A stretch of DNA of 36,855 nucleotides from Mariniphaga sp. (lineage in GTDB: Bacteria; Bacteroidota; Bacteroidia; Bacteroidales; Prolixibacteraceae): NCBI GenBank assembly GCA_025355585.1, contig JANXZJ010000165.1:1-36855 (forward strand). The letters are read 5' to 3'. Of the stretch, positions 17,367 through 25,320 are shown piece by piece. The position numbers and the translations under genes were made by a program. The notes under the pieces were generated by a model that saw only the letters and a program-made list of their open reading frames with translations, made no database searches and had not been told where the DNA came from. Within the stretch, counting starts at the first letter, position 1; every line of letters begins with the position of its first letter.

Positions 17367-17374
17367 CAAAGCTA
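17367..17374 (-). promoter_or_regulatory. Predicted -7 element of the TonB receptor transcript
   Basis: TAGCTTTG on the minus strand is an exact TAnnTTTG match placed 15 bp upstream of the distal TPP aptamer. It would start a transcript containing both aptamers. A weak ATTG lies 22 bp further upstream. I found no equally good -7 motif between the two aptamers. Confidence 0.45.
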
Positions 17375-17526
17375 AGTGAAAAAAGTGAAAAAAGCACAAT
17401 ATATATTTAAAACTCCGCAAAAAATGAAATAAAGAGAATTAGATTACGCGAAACCGCAAATCATTTCGTTGTAGTTTGGCAAGCGCTCATGCCAATTAAA
17501 TAGATGGTTACCAGGATTATATTGGT

Positions 17527-17874
17527 TTATTCCAGGGACTTTAAAATCTCAGACACTTTTTCTTTTAGATCAGGCAAATCAGTTTTTATAATCTCCCACA
17601 CTAAACTTAAATCGGCCCCAAAATACTCATGAACAAAAATATTTCGCATACCTACTATTTGAGACCACTCAATCCCTGAAAACTCTGCCTTAACCTCTTC
17701 AGACACATGATTACTTGCTTCTCCGATGATTTCCAATTGTTTGATGCATGCAAATCTCATCATCGAATCTTGCATAAATATTTCAAAATCAGCGGAGATT
17801 AAATATTTTTCAATTTCTTCAATTGCATCAAAAATATGTTGCAGCCTTACTTTATCTCCTACCTTACCGCGCAT
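17527..17874 (-). CDS. hepT: HepT-like toxin (DUF86, HEPN nuclease domain)
   Basis: A 115-aa helical HEPN-family protein, the toxin half of a MntA/HepT type VII toxin-antitoxin module. In studied cases HepT is an RNase silenced by AMPylation of a tyrosine by its MntA partner. The diagnostic Rx4HxY motif is present as RNIFVHEY (R77, H82, Y84), so both the nuclease residues and the tyrosine target are intact. Upstream, IKQLEIIGEASNHVSEE is also typical. The ATG overlaps the end of the mntA frame by 11 bp, as in a tightly coupled pair. Confidence 0.93.
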   Translation of the reverse strand: MRGKVGDKVRLQHIFDAIEEIEKYLISADFEIFMQDSMMRFACIKQLEIIGEASNHVSEEVKAEFSGIEWSQIVGMRNIFVHEYFGADLSLVWEIIKTDLPDLKEKVSEILKSLE

Positions 17875-18157
17875 AAATCAATTGCTTTTCGCTATCAACC
17901 AATGGTTTAATGTATTTTGAAAGGCCATTTGCAGAAACTAAATCTACATTTGTGTTTAATAGCTTTTCAAGGTCTATTTTCATTTGGATAAACTGTAATC
18001 CAATCCGTTGAGAATAATCGAGATCAACCAGAATGTCAATATCGCTTTGATTATCTGCCTCTCCCCGAACATAAGAACCAAATAAATAGGCTTTCAAAAC
18101 CGGACGAGTTTGGAAATATCCTTTAATAGTTTCTAATTTGTTTTTATCTAGTATCAT
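17864..18157 (-). CDS. mntA: MntA-like nucleotidyltransferase antitoxin
   Basis: A 97-aa minimal nucleotidyltransferase, the antitoxin and AMP-transferase of the pair. The active-site signature GSx10DxD reads GSYVRGEADNQSDID (G27-S28, D39, D41). The open frame continues upstream to an ATG at 18193 and beyond, but the family starts about here (MILDKNKLETIKGYF). A TAnnTTTG box lies just upstream of 18157, so the longer form is unlikely. It is the first gene of the operon, before hepT. The upstream in-frame extension belongs to a probable decayed gene. Confidence 0.9.
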   Translation of the reverse strand: MILDKNKLETIKGYFQTRPVLKAYLFGSYVRGEADNQSDIDILVDLDYSQRIGLQFIQMKIDLEKLLNTNVDLVSANGLSKYIKPLVDSEKQLIYAR

Positions 18158-18169
18158 AAAACAAATATA

Positions 18170-18202
18170 CAAATATAAAAGTGATTCTTTCATAAATCCA
18201 AA
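18170..18202 (-). promoter_or_regulatory. Predicted promoter of mntA-hepT
   Basis: On the minus strand TTTG (18202-18199) is followed after 21 bp by TATATTTG (18177-18170). A second TATATTTG sits at 18169-18162. Transcription would start within about 10 nt of the ATG at 18157, giving a very short leader. This supports the shorter mntA start. Confidence 0.5.
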
Positions 18203-18560
18203 GTCGATGAAATTTCTCAGGAAATTTCGCGACTGTTCCTTAAATTGATTTAGTTTATCGCCGGCAATCCAACTTAATATTTGATCTGCGGATGGAATTT
18301 CGACATTAGTTAGGTAATAATCGGCTTTAAGAAATTCACATGAGGCAATACCGGCATCAATTATTTCTCCGTCTTTGCCAATTCAGAAAACTCAAGTTTT
18401 TGTTTTGAATCCTTTAAAGTAAATCGTTTAAATTCTGTTCATAATCAATGAATTCTAAGAAAACACCTGGATGTATTCTTTCTTCAATGTTCCTTAACTT
18501 GTCGGGAACAGAACCTAAAATACTTTTGATTTTATAGTTGTAGATATCATTCTGTTATTG
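18194..18560 (-). pseudogene. Probable decayed gene, unidentified
   Basis: This 380-bp gap holds coding-like sequence on the minus strand in three frames. The first piece (about 18555-18425) reads NDIYNYKIKSILGSVPDKL...FLEFIDYEQNLNDLL before a stop. A short piece reads KDSKQKLEFSELAK. A third, about 18380-18194, reads DGEIIDAGIASCEFLKADYY...LRNFIDFGF and runs in frame into the upstream extension of mntA. Joined, they make a plausible ~120-aa protein fragment with two frameshifts and no good start. I do not recognise the family. Chance open frames are the alternative explanation. Confidence 0.4.
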
Positions 18561-18576
18561 CGTTTTGTAAAACTAA

Positions 18577-19203
18577 TCAGGGTTGCAGGTTATTGAGCTT
18601 TTGTCTTAAATCCTCTTTGACCATAACTTCCCATTCTTCTCTCAGCATACTTAAAACGATGCTGTCGCGCCTTTTGCCATCGGGTCGAAGACCAGTACTT
18701 CGCAAAATCCCTTCAGCCTGGCAGCCAATACTTTTCATCGCAGCGATGCTTCTTTTATTCTCACTGTCAGCCCGAAACTCAACCCTTTCCATACCCATTT
18801 TTTCGAACGCGTATTCCAACAATAAAAACTTACAGTGCTTGTTTAATCCTGTTCCCTGGAATTGTTTGCCATACCAGGTATATCCCAATTGCAAACATCT
18901 ATTAGCCAATTGAATGTCGTAAAACCGCGTGCATCCGGCGTAATCTTTGGTAAGTTTATCGAAAACAATAAAAGGATATTCTTTTTTCGCTTCCCGTGCG
19001 TCAACTGCCTGGTTCAGATATTTTTTTAATCCATGTTCATTTGAAGCCTGTATCAAAGAATATTGCCATAACTCGGGTTCAGTCAGCGAAAATCTTAAAA
19101 GATTTTCAAAGTCAGTGTTTTCCAATGGACGAAGTATAACCCGCTTGTCTTCTAAAATTATTTTTTTAGTGAATTCAAAAATTGGTGTGTTAGTTGTTTT
19201 CAT
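18577..19203 (-). CDS. GNAT family N-acetyltransferase (RimJ/RimL type)
   Basis: A 208-aa acetyltransferase using acetyl-CoA. The N-terminal LEDKRVILRPLENTDFENL, the central Y-A-G-C-T-R-F-Y strand and LGYTWYGKQFQGTGLNKHCK (the acetyl-CoA pyrophosphate-binding loop, Q-x-x-G-T-G) fit the RimJ/RimL branch. So do VEFRADSENKRSIAAMKSIG and the ending GLRPDGKRRDSIVLSMLREEW. The substrate is unknown; relatives acetylate protein N-termini, small molecules or antibiotics. The start is the ATG at 19203. It is monocistronic, with no gene on the same strand directly upstream. Confidence 0.92.
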   Translation of the reverse strand: MKTTNTPIFEFTKKIILEDKRVILRPLENTDFENLLRFSLTEPELWQYSLIQASNEHGLKKYLNQAVDAREAKKEYPFIVFDKLTKDYAGCTRFYDIQLANRCLQLGYTWYGKQFQGTGLNKHCKFLLLEYAFEKMGMERVEFRADSENKRSIAAMKSIGCQAEGILRSTGLRPDGKRRDSIVLSMLREEWEVMVKEDLRQKLNNLQP

Positions 19204-19566
19204 TTTCTATGGAGGAATAAATTGGTTAAAATACTTTTTTTGTAAATTCAAGGATTAATCATGAGCAAAAATAAGATGCTTCTTTTCATTTTCTTTGATT
19301 TAGGTTTATTAAATGGCTATTATCAAATCTGTAAGATCAAAATCATCGTTTCACCTTTCGTGTGTAAACTTACATAATTTGTAATCATTCAAGAGCATTA
19401 AACCCTGGCATATTTTATGGAATAATCTGCCGATATAGATGTTCTTATCATTCGAAGACTCCATACGCTGGTTTTCTATAGTATTATATGATGAAACTTG
19501 ATATCTCCGGTATTATATGATGAAACTTGATATCTTCGTAGCAGTTTCAAACTTAAATCATGTCTG
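19204..19566. other. 363-bp intergenic region between divergent genes
   Basis: An AT-rich gap between the GNAT gene (-) and the metallophosphoesterase gene (+). It should hold both promoters, but I found no exact TAnnTTTG box for either. Its main feature is the 29-bp tandem repeat at 19481-19538. No open frame of note was seen. Confidence 0.6.
19481..19538. repeat. Two-copy 29-bp tandem repeat
   Basis: Two head-to-tail 29-bp units (19481-19509 and 19510-19538) beginning GTATTATATGATGAAACTTG. They differ at one base (CTCCG versus CTTCG at the end). Each unit contains the palindrome GATATC. The repeat ends 28 bp before the metallophosphoesterase ATG, so it lies in the promoter or leader region. 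Confidence 0.9.
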
Positions 19567-20679
19567 ATGTTTCATTTGTATATCACACTGGCTTATATTC
19601 TTCCTAATATTTATGTCTTTTTCCGTATCCGGCATCTTTTTATCAGCAAGGCTTACAGGCGCTTGTATATACTTATTTATTTGTTGTTATTTGCCTTTTA
19701 TCCCCTTGTTGGGCGGCAGAGTGCCAGCGAAATGGGTGCAGTTATAAAAGCGCTTACCACCTTCTCGGGCTATATTCTCCCCTTTTATCTCTACCTCTTC
19801 CTTTCGGTACTTCTTTTCGACTTGTTTCTGTTGCTCAATCTGAAAGCCAGAATTCTTTCTGCCGAAACACGGAGAAGTTTTTCTTTCCGTGTTATTATCC
19901 TCTCAACAATGACCCTGTTGTCCGTGGGTGTAGTGGTCGCCGGTGCCATCAACCTGAATACCATCCGTGTATCGAAATATCAGATTGAGATTCCACGAAA
20001 GAATGCCGTTAATGATCACTTGCGGATTGCATTTGTTGCAGACTTTCATATTCAGCAGAATACAAGTATCGGTTTCGTTGAACAGTTTGTAAGCAAAGTG
20101 AATGCTTTAAAGCCTGATCTCTTGCTCTATGGTGGTGATATTGTTGAAGGCGACGGGGAAAACGAAACCACCGAAGCTGTTGAAGCTTCTCTTCGGAAAA
20201 TAGTTGCGAAGTATGGCACCTATGGAGTAGTAGGTAATCATGAGTTTTACGGCGGGCAACAACAAGGCAGCTTCTTCCGAAGAGCCGGAATAACACTTCT
20301 TTGCGATTCTATCGTAAAGATTGATAGTTCTTTTTATTTGGCAGGAAGGTACGACCAACACTTTGGCCGGCGTAAAAACGTAAATGAACTTTTGCGGAGC
20401 ATTACCACTGATTTGCCGGTCATTCTGATGGATCATAGGCCTACAGAAATTCAGGAAGTTAGCCAGACTGCCACGGCTGTGCAGTTTTCGGGTCACACGC
20501 ATAACGGACAGCTTTTCCCACTTAATTTTATAATAAACAGTATGTATAAATTGAGTTGGGGGTACCGGAAAATAAGAGATACGCATTTTTTTGTGACGAG
20601 CGGTTTGCGGTTATGGGGCCCACCGGTTAAAACTTCCGGAAAATCGGAAGTCATGCTGGTAGATATCAATTTTAAATAA
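19567..20679 (+). CDS. Membrane-anchored metallophosphoesterase (YkuE/YaeI-like)
   Basis: A 370-aa protein with four hydrophobic segments in residues ~5-130, then a calcineurin-type phosphoesterase domain. All metal-site motifs are present: ADFH (D159, H161), GGDIVEG (D191), VGNHEF (N224, H225), the MDHRP histidine and GHTHNGQLFP. Related proteins hydrolyse phosphodiesters or lipid-linked phosphates such as UDP-diacylglucosamine; which applies here is not decidable from sequence. The ATG at 19567 follows the tandem repeat. It is 75 bp upstream of the methyltransferase promoter element. Confidence 0.92.
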   Translation: MFHLYITLAYILPNIYVFFRIRHLFISKAYRRLYILIYLLLFAFYPLVGRQSASEMGAVIKALTTFSGYILPFYLYLFLSVLLFDLFLLLNLKARILSAETRRSFSFRVIILSTMTLLSVGVVVAGAINLNTIRVSKYQIEIPRKNAVNDHLRIAFVADFHIQQNTSIGFVEQFVSKVNALKPDLLLYGGDIVEGDGENETTEAVEASLRKIVAKYGTYGVVGNHEFYGGQQQGSFFRRAGITLLCDSIVKIDSSFYLAGRYDQHFGRRKNVNELLRSITTDLPVILMDHRPTEIQEVSQTATAVQFSGHTHNGQLFPLNFIINSMYKLSWGYRKIRDTHFFVTSGLRLWGPPVKTSGKSEVMLVDINFK

Positions 20680-20744
20680 GCAGAAGCATTAGTGGTCCTG
20701 ACAAAGGAGCCGTTCAGCAACTAGGACAATAACTAAAAGTCTAT

Positions 20745-20752
20745 TACATTTG
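20745..20752 (+). promoter_or_regulatory. Predicted -7 element of the methyltransferase-MBL pair
   Basis: TACATTTG is an exact TAnnTTTG match 24 bp before the ATG at 20776. No clear -33 TTTG is at the right distance. It supports that ATG over the earlier GTG at 20755. Confidence 0.45.
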
Positions 20753-20775
20753 TAGTGGAACTAATACCTGATAGT

Positions 20776-21387
20776 ATGAGTAAGTTTGATGATGTAGCAC
20801 GGACCTGGGACGAGAATCCTGTTCATATGGACCGTTCGATCTCGATTGCAGCAAAAATGGAGGAGATGTTGCCGCTTAATAATCAAATGAAAGCGCTTGA
20901 ATATGGGGCTGGAACTGGCATTTTAAGTTTTCTCCTTCGCCAAAAACTTGGTTCTGTTACGATGATGGACAACTCGTCGGAGATGGTTAAAGTGATGGAA
21001 GAGAAGGTTTCATACTTAAAAGCAAATAACCTGTTTCCGTGTTGTTTTAATCTTGAGCATGGGTCTTTTGATCACTCATTTGACCTGGTTTTTAACCAAA
21101 TGGTCCTGCACCATATTGCTGATATCCATTCAATATTCGTTATGTTCGGTAATATGATATTGCCCGGTGGATTTCTGGTCATAGCTGATCTTTACTCCGA
21201 AGATGGTTCTTTTCATGGCGACGGTTTTGATGGTCACCTTGGTTTTGATCCGGATGAACTCAAAGTTATGCTTCTTGAGGTTGGGTTCAGGAACATCGTT
21301 TTTGAATTTTGTTATTCAATGCAAAGAATTTTGGCTGATGGTACTTCTAAAGCGTTTCCGATTTTTCTGATTGTCGCTTCAAAATGA
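20776..21387 (+). CDS. Class I SAM-dependent methyltransferase
   Basis: A 203-aa Rossmann-fold methyltransferase. Motif I is LEYGAGTGILSFLL, the acidic end of strand 2 is VTMMDNSSEM, and a later FNQMVLHHIAD matches motif IV of small-molecule methyltransferases. The N-terminal KFDDVARTWDENPVHMDRS is shared with UbiE-like and other uncharacterised members. The substrate is unknown. The ATG at 20776 is preferred to the GTG at 20755 because of the promoter element. Its TGA overlaps the ATG of the next gene (ATGA at 21384-21387), so the two proteins are translationally coupled and probably share a pathway. Confidence 0.9.
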   Translation: MSKFDDVARTWDENPVHMDRSISIAAKMEEMLPLNNQMKALEYGAGTGILSFLLRQKLGSVTMMDNSSEMVKVMEEKVSYLKANNLFPCCFNLEHGSFDHSFDLVFNQMVLHHIADIHSIFVMFGNMILPGGFLVIADLYSEDGSFHGDGFDGHLGFDPDELKVMLLEVGFRNIVFEFCYSMQRILADGTSKAFPIFLIVASK

Positions 21388-22244
21388 AAGTCGTTATACT
21401 GATCGACAACAATCCCGACCCTGAGGGGAAATTTATCACCGAACACGGCATCAGTATCTATTTCGAAGCCGATGGTTTAAAATGGTTGTTCGATGTAGGT
21501 GCGTCACCCAATTTCGGAATTAATGCCCGCCGACTGGGGATTAATTTGAAGGAGATTGATTACCTGGTCCTTTCACATACACATCGTGACCACACGGGTG
21601 GCCTGGAGTATTTTCTGCGGAAAAATAAAAAAGCGCAGGTCATCATGGCTCCTTTAAGCCGTGGTCAGTTGTTTGTTTCGTACCGAAAAGAAATACATCA
21701 CGATATTACAATCAATCAACAGGTTGTAAAAGATTTTGAAGACCGGTTTATCTTTGCCGACCGAGATCTCAGCCTTTCACCGAATGTTGTTTTAATCCGG
21801 AACATTCCAAAAGTTGATCCTCTTCCTAAAGCCAACAGTTTACTTTTCCAGACGGATGGTGAGGTGGAACGAATGGACGATTTCAGGCATGAGATCGCAT
21901 TGGTGGTCAGAGTGGCCGAAGGTATCGTTCTCTTTTCGGGTTGTTCACATCACGGTTTATTAAACATTTTAAGAGCTGCTACCCGGATTTTTAATGGAGA
22001 GAATGTCATCGCCGCCATCGGTGGAACCCACCTGCCCGACAACGATTGGTACAGTGAGTTTGAAACGCCGGAAGAGATCACAGATATCGCAAATACGATT
22101 GTCAGGCAATACCCCGCAATGAAACTGATAACCGGTCACTGCACGGGGCACCAGGCACAGCAATTGTTTTCGACAATTCTTACCCATCGGTTTGAACTTT
22201 TCTACAGCGGAGCAAGTTATATCTTCGACGTGGAGTTAATGTGA
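21384..22244 (+). CDS. MBL-fold metallo-hydrolase (COG1237 type)
   Basis: A 286-aa metallo-beta-lactamase-fold protein. The zinc motif HxHxDH is LSHTHRDHTGG (H65, H67, D69, H70). Further conserved points are VLFSGCSHHGLLNI, AAIGGTHLPD and LITGHCTGHQA. This layout matches the COG1237 group, which includes the methanogen enzyme annotated as ribofuranosylaminobenzene 5'-phosphate synthase. That specific function is unlikely in this organism. The start ATG lies inside the methyltransferase stop. The coupled pair suggests a two-step modification and hydrolysis of a small molecule, but that is inference. Confidence 0.88.
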   Translation: MKVVILIDNNPDPEGKFITEHGISIYFEADGLKWLFDVGASPNFGINARRLGINLKEIDYLVLSHTHRDHTGGLEYFLRKNKKAQVIMAPLSRGQLFVSYRKEIHHDITINQQVVKDFEDRFIFADRDLSLSPNVVLIRNIPKVDPLPKANSLLFQTDGEVERMDDFRHEIALVVRVAEGIVLFSGCSHHGLLNILRAATRIFNGENVIAAIGGTHLPDNDWYSEFETPEEITDIANTIVRQYPAMKLITGHCTGHQAQQLFSTILTHRFELFYSGASYIFDVELM

Positions 22245-22327
22245 CAATTCTCCTGTTGAATTTGACCATTTTCATAGGTTTTAGGTAATTATTGCGGAAA
22301 GTATTTTGATGAAATTAATGTATTCCA

Positions 22328-24859
22328 ATGACAGATAGCCTTTCTATAGCTGATTCTGCTTTTCGCCAAAAGGCAGAAGAGATATTAAAAAAGAAACCAA
22401 TAAAAACGGCCTCCCAACTTACTGAAGCCGGGATGCTTAATATTATTCACGAGCTTGAGGTTCATCAGATTGAGCTTGAATTACAGAACGAAGAGCTTAG
22501 TCGTTTACTGGCCAACGCAAAAGATGTCACCAAACTCCACGGTTTAGCACCTTCTGCTTATACTCCGCCATCCTTAAAAGCCGAAAGTATTGATATAGCC
22601 GGAAACATGCATGAAAAGGAGGTATTGGAGAAATCCATGTCCTTCATGGAATCAACCCTCGAATCAATTCATAACGGTATTCTTGTGGTTAGTAATGAAG
22701 GAACGGTCATCAAAACCAATTCAAAGTTCGCGGAAATGTGGCATATCCCGGAGGATATTATTTCTTCGTCGGATGACCAAAAATTATTGGACTATATTTT
22801 AACCCAACTGACAGATCCGGAAGGTTTTATTGCAAAGGTCATGGAAATGTATTCGAGTCCTGCAGAGGAGAGTGCCGATTCGATACACTTCAAAGATGGC
22901 CGTGTCTTCGAGCGCATTTCGAAACCCTTGAACATTGGTGGCTTACCAAAAGGGCGGATATGGTCTTTCCTTGATATTGCAGAGCGGGTTCATGCAGAGC
23001 AGGCATTTCACGAAAGTGAGGCACTTTACCGGAATTTGGTTTTAAGGCTGCCCGATGGTATTTATAAAAGCACTCACGAAGGAAAGTTTCTCGATGTTAA
23101 TCCGGCCATGGTTTCAATGCTGGGTTATGACAGTAAAGAAGATCTGATGTCGATTGATATAAATACACAATTGTATTTTGAGCCAACCGATCGCGAAAGC
23201 CTGATATTGCAGGAAAAACTTGAAGAAACAGGTGTTTACCGCCTCAGAAAGAAAAATGGTTCCGGCATCTGGGTCGAAGATAAAGGATGGTATAATCTTG
23301 ATGAAGATGGGAATATTCTTTCGCATGAAGGAATTATGAGGGATATTACCGAACGCAAGCACGCGGAAGAATTATTGCAATATAGCGAGGAACGATACCG
23401 TACACTTGTTGACAATCTTGGAGAAGGAGTCGGCTTCGTAGATGCAAACGACCGGTTTGAATTTGCCAATATTGCGGCCGAAGAGATCTTTGGCGTGGAA
23501 CCTGGCGGATTGGTGGGAATGAATCTTAATCAGTTTGTTACTGAAGAGCAGTTTAAGTTGGTTCAGAAGGAGACTGCACTTAGGGTCAATGGAATTAAAA
23601 GCGTTTATGAACTCGATATACTGCGCCCAAACAACGAACAGCGTACCATTATCATCACAGGCGTTCCCCAATTCGACAAAAGAGGTGGTTTTGAAGGTAC
23701 CTATGGCGTTTTTCGCGACATCACCAAACGTAAGCACGCAGAGAAGGCATTGAGTCATGAGCAATACCTCTTACATACGCTTTTAAACAATATTCCTGAC
23801 CATATCTACTTTAAAGATTGCGAAAGCCGGTTCATCAGAATCAACAATGCTCATGCAAAATTATTCGGTTTAAGTGACCCTGAGCAGGCGGTTGGCAAGA
23901 CTGACTTCGACTTTTTCACAAGTGAGCACGCCCATCAGGCATACGAGGATGAACAGGAAATTATTAGGACCGGTCAACCGATCCGTAAGGAGGAGAAGGA
24001 AACGTGGGAGGATCTTCCTGGTTCGTGGGTTTTGACAACAAAAATGCCACTGTTTGATACTGACAAAAAAATCATTGGTACATTCGGCATCTCCATGAAC
24101 ATTGATGCACGTAAAAAAGCGGAGGAAGAAATCCAGCTTAAAAATGAGGAGCTTCACAGAATCAATGTCGAAAAGGACAAATTTTTCTCCATTATTGCCC
24201 ACGACCTGCGAAGCCCGTTCAATGGCTTCTTAGGATTAACTGAGATAATGGTTGAAGAATTACCGACCATGACCATGGATGAAATCCGAAAGATTGCCTT
24301 GATGATGCGAACATCCGCCACCAATCTTTTCAGTTTACTCGGGAACCTGCTGGAATGGTCACGTATGCAAAGAGGCTTAACCACTTTGTCGTGCGAATCG
24401 TTTTTATTAATGCCGAAAATTTCGGAAAGTATGGTTTTCGTTATGGAAGGCGCTAATAACAAGAGCATTGAGGTCTGTTACAATGTGTCTGATGATTTGG
24501 TGGTTTATGCCGATAGGAATATGGTAGGCGGGATGATTCGGAATTTGGTGTCGAATGCGGTGAAATTCACACCGAGGAAAGGAAACATTACAATTTCAGC
24601 TAAGACAATTGAAGATAGCTTTGTTGAAATTTCTGTAAAAGATAGTGGCATTGGCATGGATAAGGAAATGGTCGATCATCTTTTTATCCTCGATGTAAAT
24701 ACAAGCCGTAACGGAACTGAGGGTGAATGCAGTACAGGTTTGGGTTTAATTCTTTGCAAGGATTTTGTCGAAAAACACGGAGGAAAATTGTGGGTCGAGA
24801 GCGAAGAGGGAAAGGGCAGTACCTTTCGGTTTACGCTGCCAGCCAGAATGAAACACTGA
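22328..24859 (+). CDS. Multi-PAS sensor histidine kinase (first of three)
   Basis: An 843-aa kinase with no membrane segment, so cytoplasmic. An N-terminal helix IIHELEVHQIELELQNEEL (residues ~37-58) opens it. Four PAS domains follow at about 104-218, 222-340, 345-465 and 470-600, each ending in a D-I-T/A-x-R-K-x-A-E type linker. HisKA has the phospho-acceptor H625 in FFSIIAHDLRSPFNGF. The ATPase domain has NLVSNAVKF (N box), KDSGIGM (G1) and STGLGLILCKDF (G2). There is no receiver or output domain. Its last ~260 residues closely resemble those of the next kinase. It lies 83 bp after the MBL gene. The ligand of the PAS domains is unknown. Confidence 0.94.
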   Translation: MTDSLSIADSAFRQKAEEILKKKPIKTASQLTEAGMLNIIHELEVHQIELELQNEELSRLLANAKDVTKLHGLAPSAYTPPSLKAESIDIAGNMHEKEVLEKSMSFMESTLESIHNGILVVSNEGTVIKTNSKFAEMWHIPEDIISSSDDQKLLDYILTQLTDPEGFIAKVMEMYSSPAEESADSIHFKDGRVFERISKPLNIGGLPKGRIWSFLDIAERVHAEQAFHESEALYRNLVLRLPDGIYKSTHEGKFLDVNPAMVSMLGYDSKEDLMSIDINTQLYFEPTDRESLILQEKLEETGVYRLRKKNGSGIWVEDKGWYNLDEDGNILSHEGIMRDITERKHAEELLQYSEERYRTLVDNLGEGVGFVDANDRFEFANIAAEEIFGVEPGGLVGMNLNQFVTEEQFKLVQKETALRVNGIKSVYELDILRPNNEQRTIIITGVPQFDKRGGFEGTYGVFRDITKRKHAEKALSHEQYLLHTLLNNIPDHIYFKDCESRFIRINNAHAKLFGLSDPEQAVGKTDFDFFTSEHAHQAYEDEQEIIRTGQPIRKEEKETWEDLPGSWVLTTKMPLFDTDKKIIGTFGISMNIDARKKAEEEIQLKNEELHRINVEKDKFFSIIAHDLRSPFNGFLGLTEIMVEELPTMTMDEIRKIALMMRTSATNLFSLLGNLLEWSRMQRGLTTLSCESFLLMPKISESMVFVMEGANNKSIEVCYNVSDDLVVYADRNMVGGMIRNLVSNAVKFTPRKGNITISAKTIEDSFVEISVKDSGIGMDKEMVDHLFILDVNTSRNGTEGECSTGLGLILCKDFVEKHGGKLWVESEEGKGSTFRFTLPARMKH

Positions 24860-25320
24860 CAGGCAAAAACATCCAATAGAACATTAGAATCTGTAACAGC
24901 TATTCTATCCGGCGAAAGATTCTGTTTGGCAATTAAAAAATAAATTATTGCATCAGAACGAATGAAGCGTGTAGCGGATTAATTAAGTTCATTTCATTAT
25001 TGCCACGTTGCTAATAGGGGTAAAGCGCAAAAAAACCTAATTAATCAGGTGATATGGATGAATTTAAAATGCCAATAACAAAACAGCCGGTAAAATAAAA
25101 GATGATGGTTTATTGTGCAACTTATTAATTTTTTATCTAACTTTCCAGAGTATAATTTTTGAAAAAGAGTGAAATTTCCAGGAATATTTTTACATAAATG
25201 CGCCATTCGGATGAATATCATTTAGAAGTGGTAGCACTTTGAAGATCTAAATACGCTTTTCAGGTTTAAATGATAAAATGGGAGTTCATTGGAACCACGA
25301 ATTAACAAATCAATCTTCTC
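24860..25320. other. 461-bp intergenic region between two kinase genes
   Basis: AT-rich, with no open frame worth reporting and no convincing terminator hairpin. Only near-matches to the -7 box were found (TAACTTTC, one mismatch). The length suggests the second kinase has its own promoter. Confidence 0.5.

Noticed and set aside
19481..19538. Possible CRISPR because of 29-bp repeats
   Set aside because: The two copies touch with no spacer, and there are no further repeats or cas genes.
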